Below the pieces are notes generated by a model, which worked only from the letters and a program-made list of their open reading frames with translations, was not told the origin of the DNA and did not search any database. From Lineus longissimus (lineage: Eukaryota; Nemertea; Pilidiophora; Heteronemertea; Lineidae), in the NCBI RefSeq assembly GCF_910592395.1, contig NC_088322.1:3536001-3600000 (forward strand): a stretch of 64,000 nt of DNA. The letters are read 5' to 3'. The number at the start of each line of letters is the position of its first letter. Within the stretch, counting starts at the first letter, position 1. Both the position numbers and the translations under genes were made by a program. Of this stretch, positions 60,794 to 64,000 are shown piece after piece.

Positions 60794-61340
60794 ATGCTCT
60801 CTTGGGCATCTCGTTATCCTTACTGTCGCACTGGTGACGGATGTCGGTGCTGTAAATACGAATATTATCGACGCAATTGCCCATGTGAATGTTACAAACC
60901 CAAACGCAAAACACCGAAAAGCAGTATGATGTTGGACAATGAGTGGTTAACGAAATTTCCAAACTGCAAAAACGGACGTGACGGTAACAGTTGCTGCTGC
61001 AAGTTGTCTGAAGTATACGTTGTGGGTAGTACATGTAGCTGTATTTCTAACGATACGACTGTGATGGATATTGTTGACATTTCTTCAGATGGTGACAGCG
61101 AAAATGAAGATACGAACCCAAAAACTGTTATAGTGATTTCATCAGATTAGGAAAATGACGATAAGGACGAGGATACATGTGCAATTTGCATGGATAATAG
61201 AAAAACTCATTGTACTGTGCCTTGTGGACATTTGGCTTACTGCGAAAATTGTGTGAGGACTTGCTTTGGCACCAAAGCCCAGAATGTGCCATTTGTCGGT
61301 GCCCTGTTGAAAACTCTCAACGTGGGTTCAATATTTGAAA
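60794..61340 (+). pseudogene. Broken RING-finger protein with two SUMO-interacting motifs
   Basis: The ATG at 60794 starts 118 codons: a Cys-rich region (CRCCKYEYY, CPCECYK, CCCK, CSCIS) and then two SIM-like cores, DIVDISSDGDSE and TVIVISSD, each hydrophobic and followed by Ser/Asp. TAG at 61148-61150 ends it, but the same frame goes straight on into a RING finger: CAIC at 61176, the CGH element, and a following Cys pair. The final Cys pair of the RING is only found in another frame around 61285, so a frameshift lies between about 61255 and 61285. With both breaks the RING cannot be made intact here. The layout is that of a SUMO-targeted ubiquitin ligase. Confidence 0.75.
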
Positions 61341-61772
61341 AGAATATATGAAAAAAACATTTTCGATGTCTAACATTTTCTAAGTTCACATTTGTTGAGT
61401 TATTTTTCGCCAAAATTAACTGAACTACGAACAAATCTCATTTGGCTGAAATTTTTCTAAGTCCACATTTGTTCAGTTAATTTTCATCAAAATTTTCACC
61501 AAAGGGAACTACAACAAATTTTTGGTTCCTTGAAAAGTTTTGTCATGTGTTTCTTTATGTAACAAATCTAACCAATATTCTGTGCTATATATTTAATGTG
61601 TCCGAGAAAATAAAATTTATCATATTTAAGGAACTTGCTCTTCTGTGTTACTTCGTCAGCTTGTTCTAACTTTCCCACTCGACACTCTGTGTTCTATCTT
61701 CCTGGTTGGAGTGTTTCGAGACAACTTACTGTTATTTACAACTTCCTGATCTGAATCAAATTTTCATTCGAA
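61341..61772. promoter_or_regulatory. Promoter region of the ETS gene with E2F/MYB-like and ETS sites
   Basis: TTGTTGAGTTATTTTTCGCC with AAAATTAACTGAAC lies at about 61393-61427 and a second half-site at about 61475. AAATAAAATT near 61608 may be the polyadenylation signal of the RING gene. TATCTTCCTGG near 61697 and ACAACTTCCTGATC at 61738, just before the ATG, are ETS-type sites that could allow autoregulation. Confidence 0.55.
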
Positions 61773-63080
61773 ATGAAGATTGTGGAACTGAACGACAGCG
61801 AGCTAAGTGACTACGATGAGGGAGACGGAGATCACAATCGCAATACCGATTATGATTACGACGATGACTGTTGCAATGATAATTTCACCGAACCCCCCAC
61901 ATCTCCCGAACCCGAGTCCGATCCTAAGACTGACGTTGAGTCACAAACCAATCCACCACTATTTACATTTTCTTCGCGACCAAATAATATACAAACACCA
62001 ACGGTCTCTCCCAGCAACAGCGGTGTTTGTGGTATAGGTGGTACAAGTGGTCCACGTCTTTATTATCATGCACCACCTTCGTATACTCGTGGTGTTGCTA
62101 TCAAGGAGATTCCAGTCACGCCTAACATTGATAACGCTGCGGAAAGGAAAAAGTGGCAGGCTGTATATGGTCCGTTGTTAGAGGGGAGTCCTAAATTTGA
62201 TGAACTCCAAGAAATCTATGCTGCGAGACGGAAAGCTAGAGCGAAACTGTCCAAGACAGAACCTAAAACTGAATCTGGCACCGAGGTTGACACTAATGGT
62301 GACACTAAGGCTGACTCTAAGCCCAAGTCGGAGCCGATTTCTGAGTCTAACACCGAATATAAAACTGAGGACATGGATAACAAGCCAAAGGTTGACTGCG
62401 ATGTATTACCGGACTTACCAAAACTGCCCGAGTTACCAGACGAAGACAGCGAAATACCCGGTAATGCTTTTGGTCCATATACTGGACCACTGAAATGCGA
62501 GGACGGAAAGTTGTTCGATGAAACTATCGAATCTGTTGTTAAAGACGTGTCGAAATCTGCGAAAAAGGAATACGTGCACCGAAAAGGCTGGAAAAGGATT
62601 CGACTTTGGCAATTTATCATTGAATTACTTAACAATCCTAAAACCAACCCTAGTTGCGTTAAATGGGACAACGACAACTGTTTTCAAATTGTTAACAGCG
62701 CTCTATTGGCGAAATTATGGGGTTTTCGAAAAAACAACTACTCCATGAACTACGAAAAATTATCTCGGGCCTTACGGTGTACAAAGGGTCGCTACTTCTC
62801 ACATGTTCGCCAACAGCGCTTGTTTTTTAAATGTCTCGACTCTGCGAATGACTTCTTACCAATCGATGAGGATAAACTGAACATTGATCTCGATTTGAAA
62901 AAGGAAAAACTTCGGTTGCTCAAAGAAGCAAGAGCAAAACAAAAGATTGTAAACAAACTCAGACGTATTGAACGACGCAAGCTACGAAAAGAAAAAGAGA
63001 AACAGGAACGCGCAGCAATTAGGCAGCGTATGAAAGAACAGGCCCAAAGAAATGCCCGAAACAATATCCGCGTGGTTTAG
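61773..63080 (+). CDS. ETS-domain transcription factor
   Basis: 435 residues. The first 270 are disordered: acidic Asp/Asn runs, Pro/Ser and Lys/Thr/Glu repeats. An ETS domain lies at about 275-360. It begins RIRLWQFIIELL, has WDNDNCFQIVNSALLAKLWG, and contains the recognition helix MNYEKLSRALR with both Arg residues that read the GGAA core. The usual Tyr-Tyr after the helix is replaced by Cys-Thr-Lys. A long charged, basic helix follows (residues 375-435), a possible coiled coil or nuclear signal. Animal ETS proteins bind CCGGAAGT or AGGAAGT, the motif repeated between genes across this window. No PNT domain is seen. Capture from an animal host is the likely source. Confidence 0.92.
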   Translation: MKIVELNDSELSDYDEGDGDHNRNTDYDYDDDCCNDNFTEPPTSPEPESDPKTDVESQTNPPLFTFSSRPNNIQTPTVSPSNSGVCGIGGTSGPRLYYHAPPSYTRGVAIKEIPVTPNIDNAAERKKWQAVYGPLLEGSPKFDELQEIYAARRKARAKLSKTEPKTESGTEVDTNGDTKADSKPKSEPISESNTEYKTEDMDNKPKVDCDVLPDLPKLPELPDEDSEIPGNAFGPYTGPLKCEDGKLFDETIESVVKDVSKSAKKEYVHRKGWKRIRLWQFIIELLNNPKTNPSCVKWDNDNCFQIVNSALLAKLWGFRKNNYSMNYEKLSRALRCTKGRYFSHVRQQRLFFKCLDSANDFLPIDEDKLNIDLDLKKEKLRLLKEARAKQKIVNKLRRIERRKLRKEKEKQERAAIRQRMKEQAQRNARNNIRVV

Positions 63081-64000
63081 TAGTTAGTCAAGTCGTATTT
63101 GTTGAAATAGTTCAATTCCTAACATTTTCTTCTATAAGAAAGCGCACGTGGTGATAAAAAATCCACCACAGTCATTTTCCCCATCTAAACCCACATTTAG
63201 TTTGCAGCCTGTTATCAGCAATCTAACTAGGCCAGTGCCCCAGATCTCTGGTTACTGGGAAACAATGACGTCAGCAGCTGTAAACAATATGGCTGCTGAG
63301 GCCTCAACCTACTCTCATTTTCAGTGTTAATGACCAATTATTTTCAAATTAAACTGATACTCTGCAGTTGTTTTGTTTGTAATGTCTTAAGTACATTCTA
63401 GGCTGTCTGTGAATCAAGGTTACTGTGATATTTCCTAATTCTTTTTATCTTGTACCGGCACTTTAGAATGCTTGTTGCAGTTTGAAGTGAAGCTGGATTT
63501 AACCTAATTAATAATAGTAATTAATGATATTTATACATGGCAGTGCTTCATGAAATGATCAAGGTGGATGGATATAGATCTTTTATTTATGGAAATGTGT
63601 TGCATTGGTGTGTTCTAAATACTGGCTTGACAAAAAAGAGTGTTTTTAGGGGGGTATTTTCTGTTGGTGCTATTACCCTTACTGTCAATTCCCAGCTGTG
63701 TGTTCACATTTATCGTACATTTGAAGGTTATAAACTTAGGTATGGACAACAATCCAGTAATTTCAGTGACCATTTGCATTGTGTGAAGCTACATGGTGTA
63801 TTTTGCCAAGGGGTTCTTACCAAATGGAATGACGTCGGTCGGCCCCACAAACTGGTGAATCTTGTTGTTCACTGATAACTCTTTTATGATATGGAGCTTT
63901 AGACTCTCCTTTACATTCTCCCTTCATATAAGAAGGTGTTAACAAAGGCCGAAGACCAGGACAAATTATTCTAAATACCGAGAGTAATGAAAAGTAAATC
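63081..64000. other. Right edge, no gene recognised
   Basis: No ETS stem-loop module, E2F/MYB-like palindrome or convincing frame is seen after the ETS gene. Short frames near 63148 and 63537 have no family features. The composition resembles the host-like island, so a virus-host junction may lie shortly after 63100. Confidence 0.45.

Noticed and set aside
63537-63875. 112-codon plus-strand frame near the right edge
   Set aside because: No motif, promoter or neighbouring virus-type element; composition matches non-coding host-like DNA.
1-64000. tRNA or rRNA genes
   Set aside because: No cloverleaf with A/B boxes or rRNA core sequence was seen by eye. A tRNA scan would be needed to exclude short or degenerate copies in the host-like parts.

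Overview
The window looks like a large double-stranded DNA virus genome, or most of one, sitting in an invertebrate animal genome. Long intact frames (up to 1567 codons) are packed on both strands with very short gaps and head-to-head starts that touch or overlap. They are interleaved with stretches that carry eukaryotic transposons, foldback elements and a minisatellite. A herpes-like (Herpesvirales, malacoherpesvirus-like) origin is the best guess from the size and style of the structural-type genes, a multi-membrane glycoprotein-M-like protein and a possible terminase-like zinc protein. No decisive hallmark (DNA polymerase, terminase ATPase, protease, helicase-primase) lies in the window, so the family is an inference. 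Several genes end at a single in-frame stop with coding sequence continuing beyond it, which fits an integrated, slowly decaying copy.

Layout. 1-2.3 kb: broken Ig-like protein, Cys-rich protein, AP-1-type bZIP. 2.3-3.0 kb: regulatory module. 3.0-14.9 kb: structural-type block (1567-aa protein, its two head-to-head neighbours, a 376-aa protein, a 627-aa Gln-rich protein, a membrane-anchored protein with an in-frame stop). 15.2-16.4 kb: copy 1 of a duplicated cassette. 16.6-19.8 kb: spliced 966-aa nuclear-type protein. 20.6-22.6 kb: Cys-cluster protein. 22.6-23.9 kb: transposon debris. 23.9-26.7 kb: multi-membrane protein and a divergent zinc-type protein. 26.7-30.6 kb: acidic activator-like protein, cassette copy 2, spliced protein with a degenerate Ulp1-like tail. 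30.7-31.6 kb: cassette copy 3. 31.6-38.7 kb: host-like DNA. 39.0-42.9 kb: three-exon Ulp1/C48 protease. 42.9-43.8 kb: DNA transposon. 43.9-45.3 kb: inverted cassette copy 4. 45.5-55.8 kb: second structural-type block plus a methyltransferase. 56.3-57.0 kb: large inverted module. 57.5-63.1 kb: ankyrin fragment, tandem enhancer-like repeat, ankyrin-like gene, broken RING/SIM gene, ETS-domain gene. 63.1-64.0 kb: nothing recognised.

How it may work together. The window encodes an ETS-domain DNA-binding protein, and its intergenic DNA is studded with AGGAAGTTAG / CTAACTTCCT sites that match the ETS consensus. Many flank stem-loops in a recurring module. A second repeat family has a TTTTGGCGAAAA (E2F-like) core flanked by TAACTG/GTTAAT (MYB-like) arms. 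A bZIP of the Fos/ATF type and a tandem repeat with perfect TGACGTCA plus CCGGAAGT sites make a second candidate factor/site pair. A Ulp1-type protease and a RING protein with two SUMO-interacting motifs both point at the SUMO pathway. These links are inferences from sequence.
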